NCBI GenBank assembly: GCA_029261835.1
Contig: JAJDAO010000043.1
Location: 1-64,000 of the forward strand
DNA from: Deltaproteobacteria bacterium
GTDB taxonomy: Bacteria > Myxococcota_A > UBA9160 > UBA4427
Length of the DNA: 64,000 nt
Reading direction: 5' to 3'
Below the pieces are notes generated by a model. The model ran no database searches. It was not told the DNA's origin and saw nothing but the letters and a program-made list of their open reading frames with translations. The position numbers and the translations under genes are program-made. This document shows, in pieces, positions 24,917-33,344 of the stretch; positions within the stretch are counted from its first letter, which is position 1; every line of letters begins with the position of its first letter.

Positions 24917-24936
24917 TACTGGCCGTACGGACAGTA
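24917..24936. promoter_or_regulatory. 20-bp near-perfect palindrome, candidate enhancer site for a sigma-54 activator
   Basis: TACTGGCCGTACGGACAGTA pairs at nine of ten positions. It lies in an intergenic stretch about 220 bases upstream of the sigma-54-like element at 25149, a distance typical of upstream activator sites. A repressor operator is equally possible. Confidence 0.45.
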
Positions 24937-25148
24937 GAAAACGCCAGAGCGATGCCGGCCTTCGGTTCTCACCCGAGGGGATGACCAATCCGCATGCCTT
25001 GACGGACACCACTCAGGCCGGCGCCGCGAAAGCTTCGAGGAAAACAGCCCAAGACCGCGAGCGCGTTCGATAAACGGAAGCCGCATGACAGAGCGGGGCC
25101 GGCAGCGCAAAGCCGGTAGCCGGGGAAGAAGAGCGCGATGGTTCGGGA

Positions 25149-25164
25149 TGGCCCTTCCATTGCC
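25149..25164 (+). promoter_or_regulatory. sigma-54-type -24/-12 promoter of the sugar transferase gene
   Basis: TGGCCC-N5-TTGCC matches the consensus TGGCAC-N5-TTGCW at nine of eleven positions with exact GG-N10-GC spacing. Transcription would begin near 25175, leaving a leader of about 68 bases before the GTG at 25243. Sigma-54 control is established for some PEP-CTERM/exosortase systems (PrsK-PrsR), so the context fits. Confidence 0.55.
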
Positions 25165-25242
25165 GGACGACGAAGATTCGGATCACTTTTTCTTGCGAGC
25201 TGCCCACTTACTCGTTGAGAAACTGATCGAGAGGGGCTGGAC

Positions 25243-26652
25243 GTGCTCAGGGAGTTTGGCAAGCGACTGTCGCTAATCTGGATGGTGATCTACGCGATCA
25301 TCGGCGGGGTGGTGTTTGCTCTGTTGGCGACCGTCCCGGAGCTGCGGCGGGGCGGGGCGATGTCAAGCTCCGATCTCGCCACACTCGGAGTGATCGGTGT
25401 GCTGTTCACCCTCGGCTGGCCAGTCATTCTGGGCCGCTTCGGGGTTTACGAGAGCCAGCGGCGGCAGGGGCTCGGCAGCCAGATCGCCCGCCTCTTTCTG
25501 GCCAACACCCTCGGCGCCTTGCTGCTCTCCGCACTCGCCTTGCTTCTCGGCGCGCCCGTTACCCCACTTCTCCCGCTGCTGCTAGGCGGCGTGCTCTTCC
25601 TATTCCATCTCTGCCTGCAGCTGCCCGTCTTCTACATTCTCCACGCGCTGCGCCGTTCCGGCCGGAATTTCCGCAACATCTTGATCATCGGTGCGGGTCC
25701 GCGGGCGCGCACGATGATGGAGACCATGGATAGCCATGCCGACTGGGGATACCGCATTATCGGTTTCGTCGACGACGGAGCGTCCGAGTTCACTCCTTCG
25801 GTCCCAGCCGATCGTATCTACAAGTATTCTGACTTTCCCAACATATTGCGGGATCACACCGTCGACGAAGTCTTGGTCGCGTGCCCGCGCTCGATGCTGA
25901 GTTCTCTGGCGCCGATCGTGAATGAGTGTGCAATGATCGGTGTCCCGCTGACCATGCTCACGGATCTCTTCGGCGATCATCTCCCGCCGCCGCGCATCAG
26001 CCGCTTTGCCGAGATGAGCACCCTGAGCTTTGCTCCAGTGCATCACAACGAAGTCGAGCTCTTGGCGAAGCGAGGCGTCGACATCGTCGGCGCGGTGATC
26101 GGGCTCGCCATCACGGCTCCATTGATCGCGGCCGCCGCTCTCGCAGTCCGAGTGACGTCGAGCGGGCCAGCGTTGTTCCGGCAGGTTCGATCCGGCATCA
26201 ACGGCCGGCCCTTCGAAATGTTGAAGCTGCGGACGATGGTGGCAGATGCCGAGGTCCGCAAGGCGAGCGTGCTGCATCTGAATGAGATGAGTGGACCCGT
26301 CTTCAAGATCGAGAACGATCCCCGCATCACTCCGGTGGGACGCGTGCTGCGCAAGTGGAGCATCGACGAGCTACCGCAGCTGTGCAATGTCTTGCGCGGT
26401 GACATGAGCCTCGTAGGGCCACGCCCTCCGACACCCGATGAGGTCGCGCAGTATCGCGGTAGCGATCGCCGTCGACTGTCGATGCGGCCCGGGCTGACTT
26501 GCCTGTGGCAGGTCAGTGGGCGAAACGAGATCGACTTCGAGGAGTGGATGAAGCTCGATATCGAGTACATCGACAGCTGGTCGCTGACCAATGACTTCCG
26601 AATCATGGCCCGCACGGTTCCCGAGGTCTTGATGGCGCGTGGCGCGAGCTGA
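25243..26652 (+). CDS. exopolysaccharide polyprenyl glycosylphosphotransferase (initiating sugar transferase)
   Basis: A 469-residue membrane enzyme. Four hydrophobic segments fill residues 10-135, a CoA-binding-like Rossmann domain (NILIIGAGPRARTMMETM) follows, and the C-terminal catalytic domain has the membrane hairpin (LAKRGVDIVGAVIGLAITAP) and signatures GRPFEMLKLRTM, WSIDELPQLCNVLRGDMSLVGPRP. It transfers a sugar-1-phosphate to undecaprenyl phosphate, the first step of repeat-unit synthesis. The GTG start has GAGAGGGG six bases upstream. A sigma-54-like promoter lies 80-95 bases before it. It converges with the chain-length gene 40 bases downstream. Confidence 0.9.
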   Translation: MLREFGKRLSLIWMVIYAIIGGVVFALLATVPELRRGGAMSSSDLATLGVIGVLFTLGWPVILGRFGVYESQRRQGLGSQIARLFLANTLGALLLSALALLLGAPVTPLLPLLLGGVLFLFHLCLQLPVFYILHALRRSGRNFRNILIIGAGPRARTMMETMDSHADWGYRIIGFVDDGASEFTPSVPADRIYKYSDFPNILRDHTVDEVLVACPRSMLSSLAPIVNECAMIGVPLTMLTDLFGDHLPPPRISRFAEMSTLSFAPVHHNEVELLAKRGVDIVGAVIGLAITAPLIAAAALAVRVTSSGPALFRQVRSGINGRPFEMLKLRTMVADAEVRKASVLHLNEMSGPVFKIENDPRITPVGRVLRKWSIDELPQLCNVLRGDMSLVGPRPPTPDEVAQYRGSDRRRLSMRPGLTCLWQVSGRNEIDFEEWMKLDIEYIDSWSLTNDFRIMARTVPEVLMARGAS

Positions 26653-26691
26653 TTCGAGCACGCTTCAGAGATACGCCCGCCATGGCCTGTG

Positions 26692-28116
26692 TTACGAGAG
26701 CGTGTAGATCGAACCAAGCAGGGGCGGGCTGCCGACGCGCTCGAGGTGCTCTGGGCTGAGGACTACCGGGTCGATCAGTTCGAGGCCGATCCCGGTAGTG
26801 AGGGCGAGCAGGATGCTGGCAGCCAACCCGATGATCAGGAGACGCATAGGAGACTCTACGGGCTCGCTCGGGCGCTCGGCGTGGTCGAGCAGGCTCACGC
26901 GCGGACCCTGCTGAGCGGACTCCAGCGTCTCGGCCAGCTGCGCGTCCTGCACCTTTCGCAGGAACTCGAGATAGGTCTCACGCAACACCGTGGCGCGCTC
27001 GTTGAGGACCTGAAGTGCCTCCGCATTGTTCGGAATGTGCGATGCCCGGGCGTCCAGCTCCCGAATCTCCTCGACCGTCACTGCGAATGTCTCCCGCAAA
27101 CTGTCGAGTGAACGTTGCGCCCCGGGGATGAGGTCCTCCTGTGAGTCGCTCGACTGCTCGAGAAGCTCGCTGACTGCACTTACTTCGCTCTCGACCTGTT
27201 GGATGCGACTTCTCAACGCAACCACGTTGGGATGCTCTTCTGTATGCATGCCCAGCTGCATGGCCAGCTCCATTCTCAGCTCCCCGAGCACTTCCTTCAG
27301 GTTCGATTCGATCCCCTCGCTATTCTGGAGCTGCACGAGCCGCTCGTCGGCCGCACCAATCCGGTCGATGAGACCCTGACGCCGCAGCTCCAGACGCTCG
27401 AGCTTCCTCAGCAGGGTCTCCTGGTCTCCGGGCATCTCACCGGGGTGAGCCCGCTGAAACTCCGAGATCTCGGCGTTGGCTTCCCTCAGATCCCCCTCGG
27501 CCCGCACCAGCTCGCGCCGCAGAAACTCGGTAGTCGTGCGCGCCTGCTGACTGCGTTTCTCGATGCTCGCATTGATGAAACCATTGGCGAGATCGTTGGC
27601 CACACTGGCGGCAGCACTTGGATTCTCGGATTCGTAGCGAATCAGGAAGATCGAGGCGGTCTCAGTACTCCGGCGACGGCGATCCTCGACTGCACGCTGT
27701 GGCTCGATGGTGATCTTCTCGCGCATCGCCGCGATGACCCGGGCCAGGTCCAGCTTCTCGCGGAGCCCGGAGTAGAGATCGTACTTCTCGATGAGTGCCG
27801 CGAGGTTCTGCTGAGAGATCACCTCGCCCACGAGGGCGTTGATGTTCGCCAGCGAATCCAGCCCGGAGACCGTCGAGCGTACGAACTCCTCTGAAATCTG
27901 CTGGCTCGAGACCAAGACCGTCGCCTGCGCGCGATACTCGGGCTTTGCCGTCAGGTAGATGCCCGTTGTAGCGCCAAGCGCGAGAACCAGTGAGAGCAGC
28001 ATCCAGATCCAACGTCGCCGCAAGATGCCAAGCGGATTGAGGATCAATGCCATGACCTGGGTCATCAGGGCATCGGCTCCCTCCTCGTCGGTCTTCCAGA
28101 CGGGTTCAAAACTCAT
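26692..28116 (-). CDS. polysaccharide chain-length determinant (Wzz/GumC-like)
   Basis: A 474-residue protein with two membrane helices (WIWMLLSLVLALGATTGIYL near residue 40 and LLIIGLAASILLALTTGIGL near residue 440) enclosing a long coiled-coil periplasmic region, plus a proline-rich segment before the second helix (ERPSEPVESP). This is the layout of Wzz/GumC polysaccharide co-polymerases. ATG 28116 is preferred; the longer frame to 28179 would overlap the kinase gene. It follows the cytoplasmic tyrosine kinase with which it would act. Confidence 0.87.
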   Translation of the reverse strand: MSFEPVWKTDEEGADALMTQVMALILNPLGILRRRWIWMLLSLVLALGATTGIYLTAKPEYRAQATVLVSSQQISEEFVRSTVSGLDSLANINALVGEVISQQNLAALIEKYDLYSGLREKLDLARVIAAMREKITIEPQRAVEDRRRRSTETASIFLIRYESENPSAAASVANDLANGFINASIEKRSQQARTTTEFLRRELVRAEGDLREANAEISEFQRAHPGEMPGDQETLLRKLERLELRRQGLIDRIGAADERLVQLQNSEGIESNLKEVLGELRMELAMQLGMHTEEHPNVVALRSRIQQVESEVSAVSELLEQSSDSQEDLIPGAQRSLDSLRETFAVTVEEIRELDARASHIPNNAEALQVLNERATVLRETYLEFLRKVQDAQLAETLESAQQGPRVSLLDHAERPSEPVESPMRLLIIGLAASILLALTTGIGLELIDPVVLSPEHLERVGSPPLLGSIYTLS

Positions 28117-28138
28117 CCGCGAACCTTGACTCCACCGC

Positions 28139-28933
28139 TCACGAGGATTCCTCCTCGAATTCGTCGTAGTAGTATGCATCGCGCCGATGCTTCGGCGCCG
28201 GGGTGTGATTCAGAATCTTGCCGATGAGCTGCCCGTCCGGCAGCAGGTCGAGCATTTCCTGGAACCTGCTCACACGCGTTTCACCCGCACGGGCGACTGC
28301 AAGGCAGGCCACCGCCCGCCGCAGGATCAGCGTGGAGTCGGGAACGATGAGCGTCGGCGGTGTATCGATGATGACCGTTGAGTAGCGCGCCTCCAGCTGG
28401 CGGAGCATCTCCGCGAAGGCGGGCAGAACGAGCAGTTCGTGGGCCGCCTTGTGCGCGTCGACACCCGCATAAACGTCGAGGGCGGGATGAGCGAACGAGA
28501 GCAGCACTTGCTCGAGCGTGGCTCGGCCCAGCAGAACCGATTCCACACCGACGCTGGCGGCAACTCCCAGCTGACCGGCCAACGAGGGGTTGCGCAGATC
28601 GAGATCCACCAAGGCCACGCTGCGCTCGTTGCTCAGTGACGCGAGCGCCGCGGCGATATTGCAGGCCACCGTCGTCTTGCCCTCGTTTCGCAATGCGCTC
28701 ACGATGGCCAGACTGCGAACTCCACGACTCTCCAGCTCTCCGCGAATGCGCAGCGCCAGATGCCGGTGGCGCTCGACATGAACCAGAACGTGATCCAGGG
28801 TGCGGAAGGGAGCTGTCGGCGATGTCGAATCAGGCAACGGCGGCAAAGCGCTGTCCGGCGGAGGCCTCTGCCCATGACCGCCTAGCTCACGCTCTGCGTT
28901 TGCCTTCTTCAGTGCTTCCGCGATTTCGCCCAC
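28139..28933 (-). CDS. tyrosine-protein kinase of the CpsD/CapB (BY-kinase) family
   Basis: A 264-residue P-loop ATPase with Walker A SALRNEGKTTVACN, Walker A' VALVDLDLRNPSL and Walker B VIIDTPP. The C-terminus has a short tyrosine cluster (DAYYYDEFEEESS), the expected autophosphorylation tail. It is a free-standing kinase, partner of the adjacent Wzz-like protein, and controls polymer length or export by cycles of phosphorylation. It begins at GTG 28933, directly after the stop of the ATPase gene, so the two are translationally coupled. Confidence 0.88.
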   Translation of the reverse strand: MGEIAEALKKANAERELGGHGQRPPPDSALPPLPDSTSPTAPFRTLDHVLVHVERHRHLALRIRGELESRGVRSLAIVSALRNEGKTTVACNIAAALASLSNERSVALVDLDLRNPSLAGQLGVAASVGVESVLLGRATLEQVLLSFAHPALDVYAGVDAHKAAHELLVLPAFAEMLRQLEARYSTVIIDTPPTLIVPDSTLILRRAVACLAVARAGETRVSRFQEMLDLLPDGQLIGKILNHTPAPKHRRDAYYYDEFEEESS

Positions 28934-29782
28934 TCAGTCCTCCAGGCCGAGGGCATCCGCGAACCCGGCCTCGCGACTGCCACCCATCGACTTTGCCTTC
29001 TCCTCCACGAACTCAGGCGGAACAGGGCGAAGACCCTTCGAGTAAGCCGATAGCAGGACACGGTCTGCGAGCAAGCTGATGAGTCGAGGACAGCCGCCGG
29101 AGAACCAGAAGAATGTGGACTCGACACCGCCCTCGAAGACCTCCTCGAAGTGACCGCCCGCCACACCAATGCGGTGCGCGAGATAGGGCTGCATCTCGTC
29201 CGGCCTGAGTGGCGCCATGTGGTGCTCGACGGCAATCCGCTGTCGAAGCTGCCGCAAAGCGGGTGTCGAGAGCTTCCGCATCAGCTCCGGCTGCCCCGTG
29301 AGCACGATCTGCATCAGCTTCTCGGTGTCGGTCTCGAGATTGGAGAGGAGGCGAATCTCCTCGAGCGTTTCCTCGTCCAGGTTCTGAGCCTCGTCGATGA
29401 TCAGAACCGTGTTGCGACCAAGCCTCAGGCGCTCGAGGAGCATGCGATTGAGCGCGATCAGGTGATCGGCCGTCGTCCGGAACTCCCCTTCGATGCCAAA
29501 CTCCGCCGCGATCAGCTTCAGGAGATCCAGCGGTGTCAGGTCGATCGTGTTCAGGACCAGGGCCGTATCCGTGTCGGGGGGGATCTGGGAGAGGGCGGCA
29601 CGCAGGAGCGTCGTCTTGCCCGTCCCCACTTCTCCTGTGAGGAGCAGGAAGCCCTTGTGGCGCGTAATACCGTAGACGAGAGCCGCCAGCCCCTCCTGAT
29701 GCGTCTCCGATAGCCACAGGAAGCGCGGATCGGGAGTGAGTGAGAACGGCGACTCTCGGAAGCCGAAGAATGTCTCGTACAT
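28934..29782 (-). CDS. XrtA-associated AAA ATPase (ExeA/GspA-like)
   Basis: A 282-residue AAA protein starting MYETFFGFRESPFSLTPDPRF-like, with Walker A GEVGTGKTTLL near residue 45, Walker B VLIIDEAQNLD and sensor region VLTGQPEL. This ExeA-type ATPase is a constant member of exosortase-A exopolysaccharide loci, between the BY-kinase and export genes; its precise task there is not known. ATG 29782 is chosen because the family begins with this MY(E/T)xFFGF sequence. A longer frame to 29836 adds 18 unrelated residues. Confidence 0.87.
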   Translation of the reverse strand: MYETFFGFRESPFSLTPDPRFLWLSETHQEGLAALVYGITRHKGFLLLTGEVGTGKTTLLRAALSQIPPDTDTALVLNTIDLTPLDLLKLIAAEFGIEGEFRTTADHLIALNRMLLERLRLGRNTVLIIDEAQNLDEETLEEIRLLSNLETDTEKLMQIVLTGQPELMRKLSTPALRQLRQRIAVEHHMAPLRPDEMQPYLAHRIGVAGGHFEEVFEGGVESTFFWFSGGCPRLISLLADRVLLSAYSKGLRPVPPEFVEEKAKSMGGSREAGFADALGLED

Positions 29783-29882
29783 CGGCGTCCTTATCGGCTC
29801 TCTGACGGGTAGGGATGATAGTCCAATTCCACTCACGCGGTTCGCATCGACCCCAGGGGAGCGAGGCGCAGCACCGACAGAA

Positions 29883-30605
29883 TCAGAAGATTGCCGCAGC
29901 GGTGAAGAGCCCCGTCCCAGCCGAAAGGATCTGCTGGAACGGGAAGAGAATCACCTGAAGTCCATACCCAACCCGCGCCAGCACGTTCGGCGGCACCACC
30001 AACATGTCTCCACCGCGCATCATCATGTTACTGCTCAGATCCCCGCTCTGAATGCCGGCCAGATCGACCACGAAGACCTCCGTCGTCTCTCCGTTCGTGC
30101 GAATCAGCCGGACCTTCCTCTTCGATCCGAAGATCGTCGTACCGCCGCGCAGCCCGATCGCCTCGGAAACCCGAGTCTCGGTCGTCAACGGAAATGTGCC
30201 CGGATCGCGAACCTCTCCGAAGACGGTCACCGATATGCTCTGCGAGGCGGTGACGGCGACTGTCGCGCGCGCATCGCGCTTGAAGCGACTCACTCGATCC
30301 TCGATATCCTGGGCGATCTCCTCCACCGTACGCCCCGCCGCGGCGACGTCGCCGATCAAATCGATCGAGATCTTGCCATCCGGCCGAACGACGGCTGTGC
30401 GCTCGATGATCGGGTCGGGAAGTATCGTGACGAACAGCTGATCCGGCGAGCCGACGACGTACGTCGCGGCAGTCGGTCTGACCGGAGGCGGCATCTGACG
30501 TGTCGCACAGGACACCGCGCAGAGGCCCATCAGCGCGATGGCACAGACCACGGTGAGCCCGCTGGTGATTCCTTCACTCCTGACGACTGCCGTCTCTCGT
30601 CGCAC
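29883..30605 (-). CDS. polysaccharide export outer-membrane lipoprotein (Wza-like)
   Basis: A 240-residue protein with a lipoprotein signal (ALMGLCAVSC), a polysaccharide-export domain (YVVGSPDQLFVTILPDP, VRPDGKISIDLIGDV) and an SLBB domain (ISVTVFGEVRDPGTFPL, ETRVSEAIGLRGG). It would form the outer-membrane export pore with Wzz and the kinase. The start codon at 30605 makes a basic, somewhat long n-region. It is the first gene of the - strand export set; about 160 bases of non-coding sequence separate it from the FHA gene. Confidence 0.87.
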   Translation of the reverse strand: MRRETAVVRSEGITSGLTVVCAIALMGLCAVSCATRQMPPPVRPTAATYVVGSPDQLFVTILPDPIIERTAVVRPDGKISIDLIGDVAAAGRTVEEIAQDIEDRVSRFKRDARATVAVTASQSISVTVFGEVRDPGTFPLTTETRVSEAIGLRGGTTIFGSKRKVRLIRTNGETTEVFVVDLAGIQSGDLSSNMMMRGGDMLVVPPNVLARVGYGLQVILFPFQQILSAGTGLFTAAAIF

Positions 30606-30765
30606 TTCCGCCCCCTCCAGACTGCACGCATGTGCTCGTGTCGGCTCGAGTCTACCCTCGAAGGTAGCGATAGGTAGCCTTGGCTCCGCCCCACCTGCCT
30701 CGCGACAGCCAAATCAGAGCGGCAGCGCGATCACAGCGGATCTGCCAAGCGCGCCCGGCCTGGGC

Positions 30766-31110
30766 TCATCCGCTCCGGGAGTCGGACCCGGTGCCGAGGC
30801 GAAACTGGAAGCGAGTGTGCCCGATCTGGATCTCATCCCCGTCACCGAGCGTGGCAGATCTCACACGCTTGCCATTCACCTTGGTCCCGTTGGTGGACTG
30901 CAGGTCCTCAACGGCGAATTCACCCGTCTCGCTATCCCACAGGATCAACACGTGCTCGCGGCTGATCCCCTCATCGAGAAGAGTAATGTCGGTCGTCGGA
31001 TTGCGCCCGATCAGCGTCTCGTCGGAGATCAGGTCGTAGGTCATGCCCTCGAACCCTCCGTTGAGGATCAGTAGCCGCCCACGAACCGCGCTCGCTCCTG
31101 TGTGACTCAT
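30766..31110 (-). CDS. FHA-domain protein
   Basis: A 114-residue protein that is essentially a single forkhead-associated domain: TLIGRNPTTDITL, GISREHVLI and LQSTNGTKVNGKRV carry the Gly-Arg, Ser-His-type and Asn phosphothreonine-binding residues. The central SRxH motif reads SREH. It binds phosphothreonine peptides. No Ser/Thr kinase is visible nearby. A stable hairpin sits just upstream of its start. Confidence 0.85.
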   Translation of the reverse strand: MSHTGASAVRGRLLILNGGFEGMTYDLISDETLIGRNPTTDITLLDEGISREHVLILWDSETGEFAVEDLQSTNGTKVNGKRVRSATLGDGDEIQIGHTRFQFRLGTGSDSRSG

Positions 31111-31135
31111 CGCCGCTCACCAAGTCGGTGGATGC

Positions 31136-31153
31136 ACTCGGAAATGTCCGAGT
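31136..31153 (-). other. short hairpin upstream of the FHA gene
   Basis: ACTCGGA-AATG-TCCGAGT forms a perfect 7-bp stem with a four-base loop in the 143-base gap between the amidase stop and the FHA start. No U-run follows in the - strand direction, so it is not a standard terminator; it may protect or attenuate the transcript. Confidence 0.4.
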
Positions 31154-31253
31154 CGAACGGCGAGCTTATCGGCGTTGCTGAAGCAGGGCTTGAGACACGG
31201 CAGGCGAGCCGCTGGTGCCGCTTCCAGGGCATCCAGAGGCCCCGGTAGCCGGC

Positions 31254-32060
31254 TCAGCGCAGCCGCCGGTTGCTGAGGGCAGGAATCGCCCGCCGGACTC
31301 GCTCGAGGCCGTCCAGGTCGCAGTCGGCGAAGATCACGGTGGGCCGATCGCCCGCCTGGGCAAGAACGATCCCCCACGGGTCGACGATGATCGATCGTCC
31401 ATGGCTGGCTCGATCCGGGCAGTGCCGGCCGCACTGGGCCGGCGCGACGACGAAGGCCTGATTCTCGATCGCCCGCGCCCGCAGCAAGACCTGCCAGTGA
31501 TCCTTGCCCGTCTGCGGCGTGAAGGCGCTGGGCACGGTTATCCAGCGAGCACCGCGTTCGGCCTGGGCACGGTAGAGCTCCGGAAAGCGCAGGTCGTAGC
31601 AGACCGACAGACCCACGCCGCCGAAAGGCGTCTCCGCCACCACCACATCGCTGCCCGCCGAGAAGTGCTCCGACTCGCGGAAGCAATCCTCACCCGCTCC
31701 GCCGAGATCGACGTCAAAGAGGTGAATCTTGCGATAGCGCGCCACCTCGTCGCCGTTTGGGGCGATCAGCAAGCTGGTGTTGTAGACACGGCGATCGCCG
31801 GGAATCTCTTCCGGGAAGGTTCCGCCGAGAAGCCACACGGACTTCTCGCGCGCAATCTCGAGCAGAAAACGCACGATCTCGCCAGCCGGTCCTTGAGCGT
31901 GGGGAATAGGCTGCCCCTCACGGCGCATGTAGGCGAAGTTCTCCGGCAGGGCAACGAACTGTGCGCCTCGATCGGCAGCCGCAGAAATGGCGCTCCTCGC
32001 CGCAGCGAGATTGGCTGCCAGATCGTCATTGGAGCTGGTTTGGACGACCGCAACCCTCAT
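31254..32060 (-). CDS. nitrilase-superfamily amidase (Nit1-type carbon-nitrogen hydrolase)
   Basis: A 268-residue carbon-nitrogen hydrolase with the full Glu40-Lys111-Cys154 triad: LPENFAY, RYRKIHLFDVD and SVCYDLRFPELY. The pattern is closest to the Nit1/YbeM branch that hydrolyses deaminated glutathione, a metabolite-repair reaction. The ATG at 32060 begins MRVAVVQTSS, the normal family start. A longer frame in this strand continues into the next gene and is rejected. It follows the degenerate activator-like gene by about 100 bases. Confidence 0.87.
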   Translation of the reverse strand: MRVAVVQTSSNDDLAANLAAARSAISAAADRGAQFVALPENFAYMRREGQPIPHAQGPAGEIVRFLLEIAREKSVWLLGGTFPEEIPGDRRVYNTSLLIAPNGDEVARYRKIHLFDVDLGGAGEDCFRESEHFSAGSDVVVAETPFGGVGLSVCYDLRFPELYRAQAERGARWITVPSAFTPQTGKDHWQVLLRARAIENQAFVVAPAQCGRHCPDRASHGRSIIVDPWGIVLAQAGDRPTVIFADCDLDGLERVRRAIPALSNRRLR

Positions 32061-32158
32061 TCGCGTAACCCAGCGCGTATCACCGCCAGCGAGTTTCGAG
32101 GAGCGGCCTCGCGAATGCCCCCACCTGCCGCTCGTACCCGCTCGGCCGCAGCAATCCC

Positions 32159-33175
32159 CTAAGAACGGAACTGCGTCGGGTCGACACCCGTTCTGCGAAT
32201 GACGTCGTAGAAGTCCTTGCGGTCCTTCTTGGCGAGCCGTGCCGCTCGACTGATGTTCCCCGAGCAGCGCCGCAGCAAGCCCTCGACGTAGCGGGTCTCG
32301 AACGCGCGCTTGGCCTCCTTGAAGGACGGCACCTCGTCGCCTTCCGTGGAGAGCATCAATGCCTCTGCCGAGACCGACCCGCTGCCCGAGAGGCGCACCG
32401 CCTGGCGGATTCGTTCGCGGAGTTCGCGAACGTTCCCCAACCAGCTCTCCTCGACCAGCCAGCGACGAGCGTCCACCGTGAATCCGACTGCCGACACACC
32501 CGCCTCCTCCGCAAACTCTGCCAGAAAGTGGGCAGCGAGAGGCAGGATGTCTTCGGCTCGCTCGGCGAGCGAGGCCAGTTTCAGTGTCTGGGCTGTGATC
32601 CCACTCAAAGCGTTCTCGGCGTGGGTGTCGGCGGTACCGATGATCCGGGTGCGCAGCGCAGTCGTCTCGTTGCTCCCCTCTCTCCGGAATACGCCATCGC
32701 GCAGCACCTCGGCCACGCGTCGGCGAACGGCCTGCGAGAGGAGATCGATGCGCTCGATCACGAGGGTGCCCTCGGCCGCGTGCACGAGTCCCCCCTCGTA
32801 GCCTCCCGTGGAGAGTGGGTCGGCCTCCGGCGTCGCGCCGAAGATCTCGCGCGCTTGGAGACCCTCGGGTGTGCCACCGCCCGGCACGACGACCAGCGGT
32901 CCGCCAGCGCGCTGGCTCCACTCGTGAATGGCTCGTGCAAAGTGTTGACGGCCGCTGCCGCTCGGGCCCAGGATGAGGAGCGCCGAGCCCGATCGAGCCA
33001 GGGCGCTCGCCTGATCGACCGCCCTCTGCGAAACGCCACTCGCTAGGATGATCCGGTCGCCACGACGGCGACCCGACCGATGCTCCACCACTGGACGGCT
33101 GCTGATGGCGGCGACACCGACGGGGTTGAGGATCCCCGGTCCAGGCGCTTCGAGAGACGTTTGATTGTCCGACAT
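32159..33175 (-). CDS. degenerate sigma-54-activator-like protein with Fis-type HTH
   Basis: A 338-residue protein with the layout of a sigma-54 enhancer-binding protein AAA domain plus a C-terminal Fis-type helix-turn-helix (FETRYVEGLLRRCSGNISRAARLA). The catalytic motifs have drifted: Walker A is GPSGSGRQ (residues 70-77, Arg for Lys), the Walker B region is TLVIERI instead of TLFLDEI, and the GAFTGA loop that contacts sigma-54 is not present (PLSTGG in its place). There is no receiver domain. It may be a DNA-binding regulator that no longer hydrolyses ATP or contacts sigma-54. It is divergent from mutL. Confidence 0.75.
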   Translation of the reverse strand: MSDNQTSLEAPGPGILNPVGVAAISSRPVVEHRSGRRRGDRIILASGVSQRAVDQASALARSGSALLILGPSGSGRQHFARAIHEWSQRAGGPLVVVPGGGTPEGLQAREIFGATPEADPLSTGGYEGGLVHAAEGTLVIERIDLLSQAVRRRVAEVLRDGVFRREGSNETTALRTRIIGTADTHAENALSGITAQTLKLASLAERAEDILPLAAHFLAEFAEEAGVSAVGFTVDARRWLVEESWLGNVRELRERIRQAVRLSGSGSVSAEALMLSTEGDEVPSFKEAKRAFETRYVEGLLRRCSGNISRAARLAKKDRKDFYDVIRRTGVDPTQFRS

Positions 33176-33196
33176 GGCACAAAGCCCCCAGGTGCG

Positions 33197-33240
33197 TTGA
33201 TGTCTGAACCAGAAGTATTTAGATTTCGGAATCTTGTCAA
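33197..33240. promoter_or_regulatory. overlapping divergent sigma-70-like promoters (mutL and activator-like gene)
   Basis: The AT-rich gap shows TTGATG (33197-33202), 17 bases, TAGATT (33220-33225) facing mutL, and on the - strand TTGACA (33235-33240), 17 bases, TACTTC. The two would compete for polymerase. The -10 matches are weak. Confidence 0.3.
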
Positions 33241-33344
33241 TGCTTTTTGCGGGTCTGCTCCCCTTGGGACAGATACCGCAAAATCCAGGTAGCTACGATG
33301 GTAACTCGCCGCAGGACGAAATTGCGAGAAAATTAGGGGAAAAT

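Noticed and set aside
25040..25135. A GCGCAAAGCC..CCGG string resembling part of a c-di-GMP-I riboswitch.
   Set aside because: The 5' half of the aptamer is missing, the spacing has an insertion, and the site lies upstream of the predicted sigma-54 transcription start, so it would not be in that leader.
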